Of a stretch of 64,000 bases of DNA, positions 8,901 to 19,883 are shown piece after piece (positions within the stretch are counted from its first letter, which is position 1; every line of letters begins with the position of its first letter). The translations under genes and the position numbers were made by a program. Source of the stretch: Halobaculum sp. MBLA0143 (lineage in GTDB: Archaea > Halobacteriota > Halobacteria > Halobacteriales > Haloferacaceae); assembly GCF_041361465.1 (NCBI RefSeq), contig NZ_JBGKAC010000002.1:124001-188000 (forward strand), given 5' to 3'. A model generated the notes under the pieces. It searched no databases, had not been told where the DNA came from, and worked only from the letters and a program-made list of their open reading frames with translations.

Positions 8901-9961
8901 CTCGCAACGACCAGGCGGCGGCGGCCGACTACTTCCGCCAGGGGCTGGAGATCGACCGCGAGATCGGCGACGACGGCGGTGCCGCCCAGGGACTGTACAA
9001 CGTGGCGATGGTGGAGATGGACCGCGGCGACTACGAGACGGCGGCCGAGCGTTGCCGCGAGAGCCTGGCGATTCGCCGCGAGACGGGCGACACCCGTGGA
9101 GAGGCGGAGTGTTACGAGGGGCTCGGCATCGCACACCTCCACTGGGGGGCGTACGACGACGCGCGGGAGTACTTCGAGGATTCGCTCCGTCTGCGCGAAC
9201 GGATCGACTACCGCTACGGCCAGGTGAACGCCCGGGCCAATCTCGGCGAGGTGGCGTACTTCCAGGGGCGGTACGACGACGCCGCCGAGCGGTTCGGGGC
9301 GGCGCTGTCGTTGGCCCGGGACCTCGACTCCCCCGCTGGCCGGGCGCTGGCACGGGGCGGGCTCGCCCAAACCCGTCTCCGACAGGGTGAGCCGGCGGCG
9401 GCCGCCGAACACGCCGACGAGGCAGACCGGCTGGCGGCGGCAGACGACGACAGCCGCCGACGGATGACCGCCCGCCGGCTGCGGGCCGCAGCCGCTCGCG
9501 TCGCCGGCGAGACAGAGGCCGCGCGGGCGGCGGTACGGGCCGCCCACCGGCTGTCCGACACCGCCGACGACCCGCGGCTGTCGCTGCGTGTCAGTCTGGA
9601 GGCCGGGCGGGTCGCGCTCGCGGCCGACGAACCGGACCGCGCCACCGACTGTGTCGACACGGCCGAGACACTGGCGTCGGAGCTGACCGTCCCGTACCTC
9701 GAGGCGAGTCTGGACCTGTTGGCCGGACGGACGGCGCTGGCCCGTGGCGAGACGGCGGTGGGGCTCGACAGGCTCCGGACGGCACACGATGCGTTTCGGG
9801 AGTTGGGCTGTCCGGACCCGGCGCTGCGGGCCGCCGAGGCCGCTCTCTCGCAGTTGGCGGTCGACGGGGAGACGACACGGCTCCACGGCTGGGCCCGGGA
9901 CGCTCGGGCCGTCGTGGAGACGGCGCCGGAGCCGGTCCGCCGGCAGTTCGAGCGGTCGTGA
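5921..9961 (+). CDS. PAS-histidine kinase fused to STAND-type ATPase and TPR repeats
   Basis: A 1346-residue fusion. Residues ~13-115 are a PAS sensor (FDGVVGSLADPVCALDGELR). Residues ~130-190 carry the haloarchaeal phosphoacceptor motif RHNVRNELDVIQSH, with His141. Residues ~230-340 are a GHKL ATPase (ELVANAVEH N-box, GSGVGLWLVRW). After a linker, residues ~365-700 hold an AAA/STAND ATPase (Walker A GEPGVGKT near 399; Walker B-like VLLVLEELHLADRESL) as in MalT- and adenylate-cyclase-linked regulators. From ~890 to the end there are TPR-like helices with recurrent units such as GLGTVAVDQSRHVDAEARY. No receiver or DNA-binding domain is visible. No frameshift is seen at the junctions, so it looks like one polypeptide. 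The ATG at 5921 starts the PAS domain cleanly; the frame is open further upstream over the SDR. Confidence 0.85.
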   Translation: MGDTGRGDDSSGAFDGVVGSLADPVCALDGELRVVRVNDALTELTGYDRETLTGRSLGDLLAPGGTVDDRLRAVVAGEREEARLSVPLVTRAGSRRRTELNASRRPEGDGCLCVFRRTDRREWERRRLETTRRVLTRVLRHNVRNELDVIQSHAEVVAETDAVADHGAVIRRRAERLLAHSQKARAFEERVGHDRLERVDLRRLVDDAVAAAADGADVTVSVALDEPREVVAHTDVDAAIRELVANAVEHAPADETPRVEIWAEDRGDRQTLFVEDTAGGISDHEIDVLRRGTETPFDHGSGVGLWLVRWLVDASGAELIAHTTREGSLFGVEFETAFDAVDRAGDGSPVRAGDETDEPTAVGRVREELVGEREPVVRRLSETLTDVSRVGGQTVLLTGEPGVGKTAVVDRFRGSVAAGDARVIGGRCRPATTEPLTVFREAFDGSLGGEAAAALTDPEPLRADDPETAVRRRRALFSAVTDAVRDAVADSPVLLVLEELHLADRESLALLEHLVAEVGQWGQPLFVLATAGVAADEAPPEKLQDVFDRVAESRGEVVALERLDREAVSELLAAGLSVDRVPPSLAAATHDRTDGVPLLVQAVTRQLADRYGTGDTAALPSDLSAIAVPASLESAVDARLSELDPETETVIETGAVLGKTTFDELRAATHLGESELVARIDDLVARGLWHRTEARLAFGERVVRERVRDRLSPERERTLHRRAIRAIRTVYDDLAPHAGRLATHHAALGASATAAAWEWRAGRRAAQSHAYEEAVGRYRAARDRAGDVTNLPTTFAADFARALRVTGDPDRAQAVAAAGLAVLDGTEGGEVDSDAAGVAHLDGDDDRVDTAGPEPRPDDEGTTVGGRLSNELATVQRNWGRKEAARAASRRQRAVGATADELDARLRLAAMDRVDGDWATARETYERALTVARREGLPAREADALSGLGTVAVDQSRHVDAEARYRASLEIRRDLDDRVGESAGLNNLGVVAYARNDQAAAADYFRQGLEIDREIGDDGGAAQGLYNVAMVEMDRGDYETAAERCRESLAIRRETGDTRGEAECYEGLGIAHLHWGAYDDAREYFEDSLRLRERIDYRYGQVNARANLGEVAYFQGRYDDAAERFGAALSLARDLDSPAGRALARGGLAQTRLRQGEPAAAAEHADEADRLAAADDDSRRRMTARRLRAAAARVAGETEAARAAVRAAHRLSDTADDPRLSLRVSLEAGRVALAADEPDRATDCVDTAETLASELTVPYLEASLDLLAGRTALARGETAVGLDRLRTAHDAFRELGCPDPALRAAEAALSQLAVDGETTRLHGWARDARAVVETAPEPVRRQFERS

Positions 9962-10033
9962 AACCGTGTTTCGTGACTCGCCACACGGCCGCCGGAACTA
10001 CGTCGGTCAGTCGTGTCAGTCCTCGGCACGGCT

Positions 10034-11830
10034 ATGTCACAGACCGAAGTGCCGGACGGCTACCACGAGGCAGTCGAACTGTCGACGCTGACGGAGTCTG
10101 GACGCGAACTCGTCCAGATCGACGGGACGGCGGTCGTGTTGTTCCACCACGAGGGCGAGGTGCGGGCGGTGAACAATCGCTGTCCGCACATGGGGTTCCC
10201 GCTGACGGAGGGGAGTGTCGAGGATGGTGTGTTGACGTGTGAGTGGCACCACGCCCGGTTCGAGTTGTCGTGCGGGGACACGTTCGATCCCTGGGCGGAC
10301 GACGTGGACGCCTACCCGACGACGGTCGTCGACGGCACGGTGTACGTCGACCCGTCTCCACAGCGGGACGTACCGCCGGCGACACACTGGCGCGAGCGAC
10401 TCGGCGACGGCTTGGAGCAGAATCTCGACCTCGTCGTCGCCAAGGCGAGTGTCGGGCTGATCGACGTCGGGGTGGACCCGACCGAGGCGGTCCGGGAGGG
10501 GGTGACGTTCGGGACGCAGTACCGCCAGGGCGGGTGGTCGACCGGGCTGACGATCCTCGTCGCGCTGGCGAACGTCCAGGGTGAGTTGGCGCCGACGGAC
10601 CGCAAGCGAGCGTTGTTCCAGGGGCTCCGGAGCGTGGCCGACGACTGCGCCGACCAGCCCCCGAAGTTCGAGCAGGAGGAGTTCACGGCGCGTGACGTGC
10701 CGTTCGAGCGACTGCTGTCGTGGTTCCGGGAGAACGTGGAGGTGCGGGACCCGGACGGCGCAGAGCGGGTGCTCCGGACGGCGGTCGCGTCCGACTGCAC
10801 GCCCGAACAGCTGACGCGGATGTTGACGACGGCCGCGACGGACCACCGCTACCTCGACCGCGGCCACACGTTCGACTTCGTCAACAAGGCGACGGAGGCG
10901 CTGGACCTGATCGGCTGGGAGCACGCCGACGACGTGCTCGCGTCGCTCGTCCGTGGGCTGGCGACGGCCGACCGGGCCGAGGAGCGTTCCTCGTGGCGCC
11001 AGCCGGTCGACCTCGCCGGGCGGTGCCGGGAGTCGTTCGACCGGTTGGACGACCTCGTCGCCGCCGGCGCAGACGAGTCGTGGACGGCCGACGAGGCGAC
11101 GCTCGCCGGGCTCCTGTCGGACGACCCGGACGAGGTGTTCGAGACGCTGGAGACGGCGATCGAGGGAGGCGCGACGCCGGCGGAACTGGCCGGCGCCGTC
11201 GCCCGCGCCGCGACGCGACGGATCGTCCTGTTCGGCACCGGCAACGAGTTCTCCGACTGGGACACCGTCTTACACACGTTCACGTACGCCAACGCCGTCC
11301 ACCGGGCGACACAGCGCACGGACGCGAGAGAGCTGTACCGCGGCGTGTTCGACGCCGCCGTCAACGTGTACTTGGACCGGTTCCTGACGACGCCGCCGGC
11401 GCCCGAGCCCGACCCCGACCCGGACGGCGACCCGGAGGCGTGTCTCGACGAACTCCGAGAGGCGTTCGAGACCCGCGGACGGGTGAACGCCGCCGGCAGT
11501 GCCGCGGCCCAGTTCCTCGCCGCCGGCGGTGACCCGGCGGAGCTGAAACAGACGCTGGGGGCGGCGGTCGTCCAGGAAGATACCGGATTCCACACGTTCC
11601 AGGTGTTGGAGGCCGGGTTCCGGCAGTTCGACCACCACTACGACGACGGCACCGTCGGGCCGGTGGCGCGCGACGCACTCGTCGCCGTCGCGCGGTACGC
11701 GGCCGCCCACTTCCCGACGCGCCGAGAGCGCGAACAGACGTTCTCCATCGCCGCGCGGCTGTTGCGCGGGGAGACCGTCCACGGCGGAGACGACACTGAC
11801 GGCGCCGACACGGCGACCGCAGACGACTGA
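10034..11830 (+). CDS. Rieske [2Fe-2S] domain fused to a large helical domain
   Basis: A 598-residue protein. Residues ~10-105 are a Rieske domain: the cluster ligands are Cys50/His52 (RCPHMGFPL) and Cys69/His72 (CEWHHARFE), the soluble ferredoxin-like pattern. The remaining ~480 residues are predicted mostly helical, without a signal peptide or obvious membrane segments. That region contains many conserved-looking polar motifs (GTQYRQGGWSTG, GHTFDFVNKATEALD, FHTFQVLEAGFRQFDHH), with histidines that could bind metal. It may be an oxidoreductase whose catalytic part is the helical region; I do not know its reaction. The ATG at 10034 is preferred to the GTG at 10013, because the Rieske domain begins soon after it. 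Confidence 0.82.
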   Translation: MSQTEVPDGYHEAVELSTLTESGRELVQIDGTAVVLFHHEGEVRAVNNRCPHMGFPLTEGSVEDGVLTCEWHHARFELSCGDTFDPWADDVDAYPTTVVDGTVYVDPSPQRDVPPATHWRERLGDGLEQNLDLVVAKASVGLIDVGVDPTEAVREGVTFGTQYRQGGWSTGLTILVALANVQGELAPTDRKRALFQGLRSVADDCADQPPKFEQEEFTARDVPFERLLSWFRENVEVRDPDGAERVLRTAVASDCTPEQLTRMLTTAATDHRYLDRGHTFDFVNKATEALDLIGWEHADDVLASLVRGLATADRAEERSSWRQPVDLAGRCRESFDRLDDLVAAGADESWTADEATLAGLLSDDPDEVFETLETAIEGGATPAELAGAVARAATRRIVLFGTGNEFSDWDTVLHTFTYANAVHRATQRTDARELYRGVFDAAVNVYLDRFLTTPPAPEPDPDPDGDPEACLDELREAFETRGRVNAAGSAAAQFLAAGGDPAELKQTLGAAVVQEDTGFHTFQVLEAGFRQFDHHYDDGTVGPVARDALVAVARYAAAHFPTRREREQTFSIAARLLRGETVHGGDDTDGADTATADD

Positions 11831-11913
11831 CCGGGCGGGTCCGTCACACACCGACCGAGAACGGGTGCCGGGGTGACGACCCCACCGCCGGAGTCGACGG
11901 ACGACGGCAGACC

Positions 11914-13158
11914 TCAGAAGAACTGCCGGAGTCGGACCGCACCCGGCCGGAACACGTCGTCCAACGCGGCTGCGACCCCGTCCGTCCGGACGGAGAGGTC
12001 ACCGACTCGGCGAGCGGTCGCAACGTCGTGTGTCCCGACTGCGAGCTGTGAGAGCGTGCCGACGCCGACGGTCGCGTCCGCGTCGTCACTCTCCGTTCCC
12101 TCACTCACGTCGTTCAACCGTTCGACCGTCGCCTCGCCGTCGGCGACTCGGAGACGGACGAGCCCGTCGGCGACACCCAACGGATCCGTGACGGCCAGCC
12201 GGCAGTCGACGGCACCGGGCCACGCGAAGTGTTCTAACGCCGACAGCTCGGTGAGACGGACCATCGGGCCGCGGCGGAGCTCACACGACGCCGGACCGGG
12301 GTCGTCCAACCGGGTCAGCAGTTCGGCGTCCGGCTCCCCCCGGAGGAGGACGGACTCCACCTGTGCGCCGTGGTTGCCGAGGAACGACAGCAGCGCCCGG
12401 CGAGCCTCTTCGTCTGCCGTCAGGAGGTTCTGAACCCGGAGCGTGGTCGTCTCGCCGCCGTCGACGTGGTACAGCAGGGCGCCCACGAGGTCGCCGTCGC
12501 GCTCGTAGCCGTAGCAGTACGGCACGTCCTGCCACCCCTCGTCGTCGAAGACCCTCTCTCGCCACCACGTCTCCGTGCGCCGGACGGTGAACGTCGCCCC
12601 CTCGTCGTTGCGGGCCGCGGCCCGCGAGAGACGCTGCCAGTCGTCGGCGTCGAGTCGACGGAGGTCGCCGGCCGCGTCGTGGGCCGGGAGCTCCGCCGGC
12701 GGCGTCGTCACCTCCGTGTAGCTGTACGCCGTCGCCCACCCCAACCGCTCGTAGAAGGGCGTCGAGAACGCCCACAGCGCGGCGAACTCGACGCCGTCGG
12801 CGCGGTACCGTTCGACCGTGTCGGCCAGTAGTCGCCGGACGTGGCCTCGCGTCCGGTGCTCCGGGAGTGTCGCCACGCCGCCGATGGCGGCGACACTCGT
12901 CTCCCGCCCTCGAATCGTCGCCGGCGGGGTGTACAGCTTTGCAGTCGAGCACAGCGTGTCGTCGTCGTACACACCACGGGGCTCCCACAGCGACGGCGGC
13001 CAGTCGTCGTCGGAGTCACCGCCGGTGGTGTCAGAGTCGCCACCACGGCCGTCGCGGTCGTCGCCGTCCGTCGGGCCACGCTGTGGCGCGAAGGCGTACC
13101 GGAGGATTCGGTCGAACTGTTCACGGTCCGTCGCGGGGACGGTTCGTACCGATACCAT
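11914..13158 (-). CDS. Eis-like GNAT N-acetyltransferase
   Basis: A 414-residue protein with the three-part layout of the Eis family: N-terminal GNAT fold, second degenerate GNAT fold, and a C-terminal SCP2-like domain. The acetyl-CoA loop is at VAAIGGVATLPEHRTRGHVR. FYERLGWATAYSYTEV is the typical end of the first GNAT domain. The chain ends in RQFF; in Eis enzymes the C-terminal carboxylate takes part in catalysis, and this end is compatible with that. A low-complexity Asp/Gly linker (residues ~28-52) interrupts the N-terminal region. The start at 13158 (MVSVRTVPATD) fits the fold better than an upstream in-frame codon. Natural substrate is unknown. Confidence 0.82.
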   Translation of the reverse strand: MVSVRTVPATDREQFDRILRYAFAPQRGPTDGDDRDGRGGDSDTTGGDSDDDWPPSLWEPRGVYDDDTLCSTAKLYTPPATIRGRETSVAAIGGVATLPEHRTRGHVRRLLADTVERYRADGVEFAALWAFSTPFYERLGWATAYSYTEVTTPPAELPAHDAAGDLRRLDADDWQRLSRAAARNDEGATFTVRRTETWWRERVFDDEGWQDVPYCYGYERDGDLVGALLYHVDGGETTTLRVQNLLTADEEARRALLSFLGNHGAQVESVLLRGEPDAELLTRLDDPGPASCELRRGPMVRLTELSALEHFAWPGAVDCRLAVTDPLGVADGLVRLRVADGEATVERLNDVSEGTESDDADATVGVGTLSQLAVGTHDVATARRVGDLSVRTDGVAAALDDVFRPGAVRLRQFF

Positions 13159-13298
13159 ACCGGGTCTCGCCGCGAGCCGTGGTGAAACTACCGACTGCGT
13201 GTGACCCTCCAGCAAGATTTTCCCCCGGGTGGCCCGAGGGGAGCGTTTCAGTTCCCGGTACTTATTTCTAGCTAGCGTTCAGGAGAGACAGCCAGGAG

Positions 13299-14111
13299 AT
13301 GTCGGCAAATATTTACGAAGAGGATACGGCAGCAGTGATCGCGTCTGCGCTTCGAGAGGCGGGTGAGCGGCCGATCGTCGTCGCACCGACGCGAGACGCG
13401 GTCGCGGCAGTCGGACGCGTCGGGCGGCGAGAGGTGTCGCCGACTGGCGTCCGGCTGCTGGCACACGAGGAACTGCTACGAGAGACGAGGCGGGACTTCT
13501 TCCTGTCGACCAGAATCGCGGACGTGGTCACGGACCCGGCCGACGACGTGCGGACGCTGCCGGATCAGTACGGCGACACGGTCGTCGTCGGACCGGACGC
13601 GACGTTCGCGCTGGCGACGGGCGGCGACGCGGCCGCGGGGATCGCCGCCGTCGACAACACCGGCGCGCAGACCCTCTGGAGGGAGTACGAGAGCCTGTTC
13701 GACGAGGCGGAGGCGATGGGGCTGCGGGTGCCCGGCCGGACGGCTCTGCTCGACGCCGCCGCCGAGACCCTGGGTGAGGAGCTGACGACCGACCTGGCCG
13801 CCGCGGCTACCGCCGCCGACGACGGCGACGGCGGCGACCTCACGGACGGTGTCTCGTTGCTCGTGTTGGTCGGCGCGGCCCACGGTCGACAGTTCTACAC
13901 GCTCGGCGCGTGGGCGGAAGACGCCGGCGTCGCCTCGAAGGCGACCGTCTCCCGGGCGAAACAACGGCTGGAGGACGCCGGCCTCGTCGAGACGGAGAAG
14001 GTCCCCGCCGACGTTGGCCGTCCGCGTCAACGGCTCAGGCTCGTCGACGAGTCGCTGGCGAACGCCGACGGACGACGACTGCACGAGGTCGTCGCCGCTA
14101 TCGACGACTGA
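13299..14111 (+). CDS. TbsP-like (DUF5821-type) transcriptional regulator
   Basis: A 270-residue protein starting MSANIYEEDTAAVI. Its overall layout, a ~190-residue alpha/beta sensory part followed by a winged helix at ~205-250 (LGAWAEDAGVASKATVSRAKQRLEDAGLVE), matches my recollection of the haloarchaeal TbsP/DUF5821 family, regulators tied to central carbon metabolism; this assignment is from memory. A TATA-like ttatttcta stretch at 13263-13271 lies ~30 bp before the ATG. The last codons are inside a 39-bp unit repeated three times (14073-14189). It is divergent from the acetyltransferase. Confidence 0.6.
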   Translation: MSANIYEEDTAAVIASALREAGERPIVVAPTRDAVAAVGRVGRREVSPTGVRLLAHEELLRETRRDFFLSTRIADVVTDPADDVRTLPDQYGDTVVVGPDATFALATGGDAAAGIAAVDNTGAQTLWREYESLFDEAEAMGLRVPGRTALLDAAAETLGEELTTDLAAAATAADDGDGGDLTDGVSLLVLVGAAHGRQFYTLGAWAEDAGVASKATVSRAKQRLEDAGLVETEKVPADVGRPRQRLRLVDESLANADGRRLHEVVAAIDD

Positions 14112-14189
14112 CGACGACTGCACGAGGTCGTCGCCGCTATCGACGACTGACGACGACTGCACGAGGTCGTCGCCGCTATCGACGACCGA
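14073..14189 (+). repeat. 39-bp tandem repeat, three copies, at the end of the TbsP-like gene
   Basis: The unit begins cgacgactgcacgaggtcgt and ends in gacgactga. Copies lie at 14073-14111, 14112-14150 and 14151-14189; the first two are identical and the third differs near its end (gaccga). Copy 1 supplies the last twelve residues and stop codon of the upstream gene. Because 39 is a multiple of three, each of the first two copies carries an in-frame TGA. Confidence 0.95.
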
Positions 14190-14373
14190 CGGCACCCGGT
14201 CGACCCAACCGACGGGTCGACTGTCGTCCGCCGCCACGAACTGTGACACTGTCGGGGAGTGCCACCGGAGTCTTTGTCTGTCACCACGGACGACGTGGTA
14301 CCGATGGGTGACGAACACAGACGAGCGAGCCTCGATCGTGTCTCGGGCGGACAGTCGACGGAGGTGTGTCGTC

Positions 14374-14556
14374 GTGGCCAACGGTGACGGGTACGTCGTC
14401 GTCGCCCTCGGTGTGGTGATCCTCGCAGTCGTCGGCGTGCCGCTGGCGCTCCTGTTCGGCGGTGATCTCTCCGTCGACGGGCTGTCGGTCGAACTCGCCG
14501 TCTCCGCGGTCGTGCTTCTGACCGTACTCGTGATCGTCGGTGTGTTCGCACAGTGA
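14374..14556 (+). CDS. Small two-helix membrane protein (60 aa)
   Basis: A GTG-initiated 60-residue frame with two hydrophobic segments (YVVVALGVVILAVVGVPLAL and a second from ~38 to 58) separated by a short acidic loop (GGDLSVDG). Codon usage has the G/C-rich third positions of the neighbours. No start codon further upstream in the frame gives a better protein. Small membrane proteins of this kind are common in haloarchaea and mostly uncharacterised. It could alternatively be a chance open frame, but the paired helices argue against that. Confidence 0.5.
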   Translation: MANGDGYVVVALGVVILAVVGVPLALLFGGDLSVDGLSVELAVSAVVLLTVLVIVGVFAQ

Positions 14557-17305
<2,749 letters not shown>

Positions 17306-17584
17306 TCGCAGCAACGGGCCTGGCGACTCTCGTCTCTTTCGTACGGTAGCCACGAACCGCTGTTCACGCCGAGAGACGCTCCGAAACGTACTTGACCGGA
17401 CCGAACGTTCGTTCAGTTGCCGGGAACGCTCTCTCTCACCCCATCACGCTTCCCGGCGACCGACTAGAGTCACCCCACGACGCCACGTCGTCGCGCGCCG
17501 GGACACGGCCGCGACGGCGGACGCCCGCGGCCGGACGGAACACGTCCGCCAGGGCGACGGCGCTCTCTCTCGGACGATACCCAC

Positions 17585-18046
17585 TCAGTCGTCACTCGGC
17601 GCCGGACGCGCGTCACTGCCAGCGTCACGCGACCGCCAGGCGCCCTGGAGGTACGCACCGAGGAACATGCCAGCCAGCGCCCAGAGAATGGTGACGTTGC
17701 CGACGCCGAGGCTGGCGTACGCGGCGCCCGGGCAGATCCCGGACAGCCCCCAGCCGACGCCGAACACGACGCCACCGACGGCGACGTTGCGGTCCATCGA
17801 CTTCAGCCGGCGGCCGTACGTGTCGCCAGTGAGCGGCGCGGTGTCGCGGAGTCGCGGGACGACGACGAAGACGACGGCGGAGACGGCCGCCGCCCCGCCC
17901 ATCACGAACACGAGCCCGAGGTCCTCGAACTGGAGGAAGTCCAAGACGACCTCCGGGCGGGCCATACCGCTGTAGGCGAGTCCGAACCCCTGGATCAGCC
18001 CGCCGAGAACGACCGACGGGTAGAACGCGGGGTGACGGTCCGTCAC
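17585..18046 (-). CDS. YeeE/YedE-like membrane protein, second half
   Basis: A 153-residue membrane protein with about four helices and the motif GWGLSGICPGAAYASLG, containing the Cys characteristic of YeeE/YedE transporters that move sulfur compounds such as thiosulfate. It begins with GTG at 18046 and overlaps the stop of the preceding gene by 4 bp, so the two halves are probably translated together and form one transporter. Full-length YeeE proteins contain both parts in one chain. The neighbouring TusA-, DsrE- and rhodanese-like genes support a role in sulfur trafficking. Confidence 0.8.
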   Translation of the reverse strand: MTDRHPAFYPSVVLGGLIQGFGLAYSGMARPEVVLDFLQFEDLGLVFVMGGAAAVSAVVFVVVPRLRDTAPLTGDTYGRRLKSMDRNVAVGGVVFGVGWGLSGICPGAAYASLGVGNVTILWALAGMFLGAYLQGAWRSRDAGSDARPAPSDD

Positions 18047-18555
18047 GGCGACACCCCCGAGGCGGCGACGACGGTCGCGGTCAGGATCGCCACGCCGACG
18101 AACAACACGACGTTGACGAGCGACGTGCGCGACCGCGACCCCAGCCCACAGACGCCGTGACCGGCGGTACACCCCTTCCCGATCCTGGTGCCGACGCCGA
18201 CGAGCACACCCCCGACGAACAGCCGCCACGGCTGGACGGCGGTGGTGAACGCGCCGGGGTCCAACACGAGCCCCCAGATCGCGCCGCCGGCGACGACGCT
18301 GGCCGCGAACACGACACGCCAGTCGCGGGAGTCGACGAACCGCGGTCGTTGGAACCGCGACCGATCGGAGACGTACGACAGCGTCGTCTCCAGGAACGTG
18401 CTGTTGCCGGGAACGATCGCCGTCGCGGCGTAGACCACGGCGATCCCGCCCGCGACGAGCAGGCCGCCGACGGCGTACCGCGTCACGCCGTTCGGGAACG
18501 ACCCCGTCCCGCGTGCCAGCGCGTCGATGCCGGCCTGCGCGAGCACTGCCGTCAC
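18043..18555 (-). CDS. YeeE/YedE-like membrane protein, first half
   Basis: A 170-residue membrane protein carrying GKGCTAGHGVCGLG, the conserved Cys-containing pore motif of YeeE/YedE thiosulfate-type transporters. There are about five hydrophobic segments. I chose the GTG at 18555 (VTAVLAQAGIDALARG): a TATA-like element (minus strand cttattgcac, ~18616-18626) predicts a transcript starting near 18600. The longer frame (to 18621) would need a TTG start inside that promoter. It overlaps the following half-transporter by 4 bp. Confidence 0.78.
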   Translation of the reverse strand: MTAVLAQAGIDALARGTGSFPNGVTRYAVGGLLVAGGIAVVYAATAIVPGNSTFLETTLSYVSDRSRFQRPRFVDSRDWRVVFAASVVAGGAIWGLVLDPGAFTTAVQPWRLFVGGVLVGVGTRIGKGCTAGHGVCGLGSRSRTSLVNVVLFVGVAILTATVVAASGVSP

Positions 18556-18782
18556 TGTGCCGTCACCCCTCGCCGCGTGTCGCTTCGAGTCATCTGTGTC
18601 TGTCTCGGTGCTGATGTGCAATAAGGCTTCACATCTGCAACTCTCTTCGGCCGTTTCTGGATCTCACTTGACCTCTTACAGGTCTTGAGCGCCACATACC
18701 GGAGATATTGGGTACTGTAGATTAGTGGAAACTGTACAAGACAGTCGACAGTGTTTTGATCCCAGGGCCGGAACGGGGAGGT

Positions 18783-19025
18783 GTGAGCTCCACAGTCGAC
18801 GCGACGGAGACGCTGGACGTACAGGGGAAGAACTGTCCGATGCCGGTCGTCGAGACGAAGCAGGCGGTCGGTGGCCTCGACGTGGGGGCGGTGTTGGAGG
18901 TGGTCGCCACGGATCCCGGTAGCGTGAGCGACATCGCCGGCTGGGCGGAGTCGACCGACGACGTCGAACTCGTCGATCAGACCGAGAGTGACGGGGTCTA
19001 CCGCCACTTCGTCCGGAGGACGTGA
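18783..19025 (+). CDS. TusA-like sulfur carrier protein
   Basis: An 80-residue protein with the TusA/SirA motif: LDVQGKNCPMPVVETKQAV, where the Cys of CPMP carries a persulfide during sulfur transfer. The rest follows the family (VLEVVATDPGSVSDIAGW). A GTG start at 18783 gives the normal length; the frame extends a few codons upstream to a TTG. It ends 1 bp before the DsrE-like gene and is divergent from the YeeE-like pair, so it is likely the soluble acceptor for sulfur brought in by that transporter. Confidence 0.88.
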   Translation: MSSTVDATETLDVQGKNCPMPVVETKQAVGGLDVGAVLEVVATDPGSVSDIAGWAESTDDVELVDQTESDGVYRHFVRRT

Positions 19026-19026
19026 C

Positions 19027-19647
19027 GTGAGTACCGACACACCGACAGGTGAGTCAGGTGCCGAGGCGGGCGCGGCCGGCGAGTCGACCCCGAGCCGGGC
19101 GGAGCTCGCCGCTCGCGTCACCGAGCTGGAGACGGAGTTGGCGGAGGTGCGCGAGGAGGCGGCCGCGGCGAAGGCCGCGAGGGAGGACAGCCAGAAGGTG
19201 GTGATCGTCGCCACGGACGGCACCCTCGACGGCGCCTACCCGCCGTTGATCCTGGCGTCGACGGCGGCCGCGTTCGGCTACGACGTGACCGTCTTCTACA
19301 CGTTCTGGGGGCTGGAGGTGCTCCACGAGGAGCACGCCGGCGACCTCTCGCTGTCGCCCGTCGGCAACCCGAACCTCGGGGTGCCGGACGCAGTCGGGAT
19401 CCTGCCGGGCGTCGACGCCGTCGCCACCCGGATGATGCGCCGGAAGATCGACGCCGAGAACGTCGCCACCGTGGCGGAGCTGATCCAGACCTCGCTCGAC
19501 ACCGGAGTCGACCTCCAGGCGTGCCAGATGACGATGGACCTGTTCGACTACGAGGAAGACGACTTCTTCGACGGGGTCACGACCGGCGTCGGCGCCGCGA
19601 CGGCGTTTCAGGAGATGGCCGACGCCGACGTGCAACTGCTCGTCTGA
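19027..19647 (+). CDS. DsrE/DsrF-like sulfur-transfer protein
   Basis: A 206-residue protein with a GTG start one base after the TusA-like stop. Residues ~1-55 are an Ala/Glu-rich segment with a coiled-coil pattern (ARVTELETELAEVREEAAAAK). Residues ~58-206 match the DsrE/DsrF/DrsH fold: KVVIVATDGTLDGAYPPLILASTAAAFGYDV, FYTFWGLEVLH, and the Cys near the end in LQACQMTMDLF, the likely persulfide site. Such proteins pass sulfane sulfur together with TusA and rhodaneses. The frame is open upstream over the TusA gene, but the 19027 start fits tight operon spacing. Confidence 0.85.
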   Translation: MSTDTPTGESGAEAGAAGESTPSRAELAARVTELETELAEVREEAAAAKAAREDSQKVVIVATDGTLDGAYPPLILASTAAAFGYDVTVFYTFWGLEVLHEEHAGDLSLSPVGNPNLGVPDAVGILPGVDAVATRMMRRKIDAENVATVAELIQTSLDTGVDLQACQMTMDLFDYEEDDFFDGVTTGVGAATAFQEMADADVQLLV

Positions 19648-19670
19648 ACCGTTCCGCCGGTCGCCCTCGG

Positions 19671-19724
19671 GGTCGTCGTCGGTCGCAGTCGTCGTCGGTC
19701 GTCGTCGGTCGCAGTCGTCGTCGG
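19671..19724 (+). repeat. 26-bp direct repeat after the DsrE-like gene
   Basis: Two copies of a GTC/GTCG-rich unit (ggtcgcagtcgtcgtcgg) with a period of about 26 bp begin at ~19681 and ~19707, starting 25-35 bp downstream of the DsrE-like stop codon. The low-complexity composition makes it less informative than the other arrays. Confidence 0.6.
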
Positions 19725-19883
19725 CCGCCACGGACGCCAGTCGGGGACTGCGACGGCTCAACTTCTGCTTGAACTGGGGAGACGGCCCGGAGACGGTCGT
19801 AAACCTCCGCGTAACTATATTCTTATAGTCCTTGGGACCATCGTGACACGGAGACAGAACACGACGGGCCGGGGGCGGTGATC

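Noticed and set aside
18552-19223. A 223-residue minus-strand protein opposite TusA- and DsrE-like genes
   Set aside because: It is antisense to two genes with clear family motifs and is Ser/Ala/Arg-rich without any domain.
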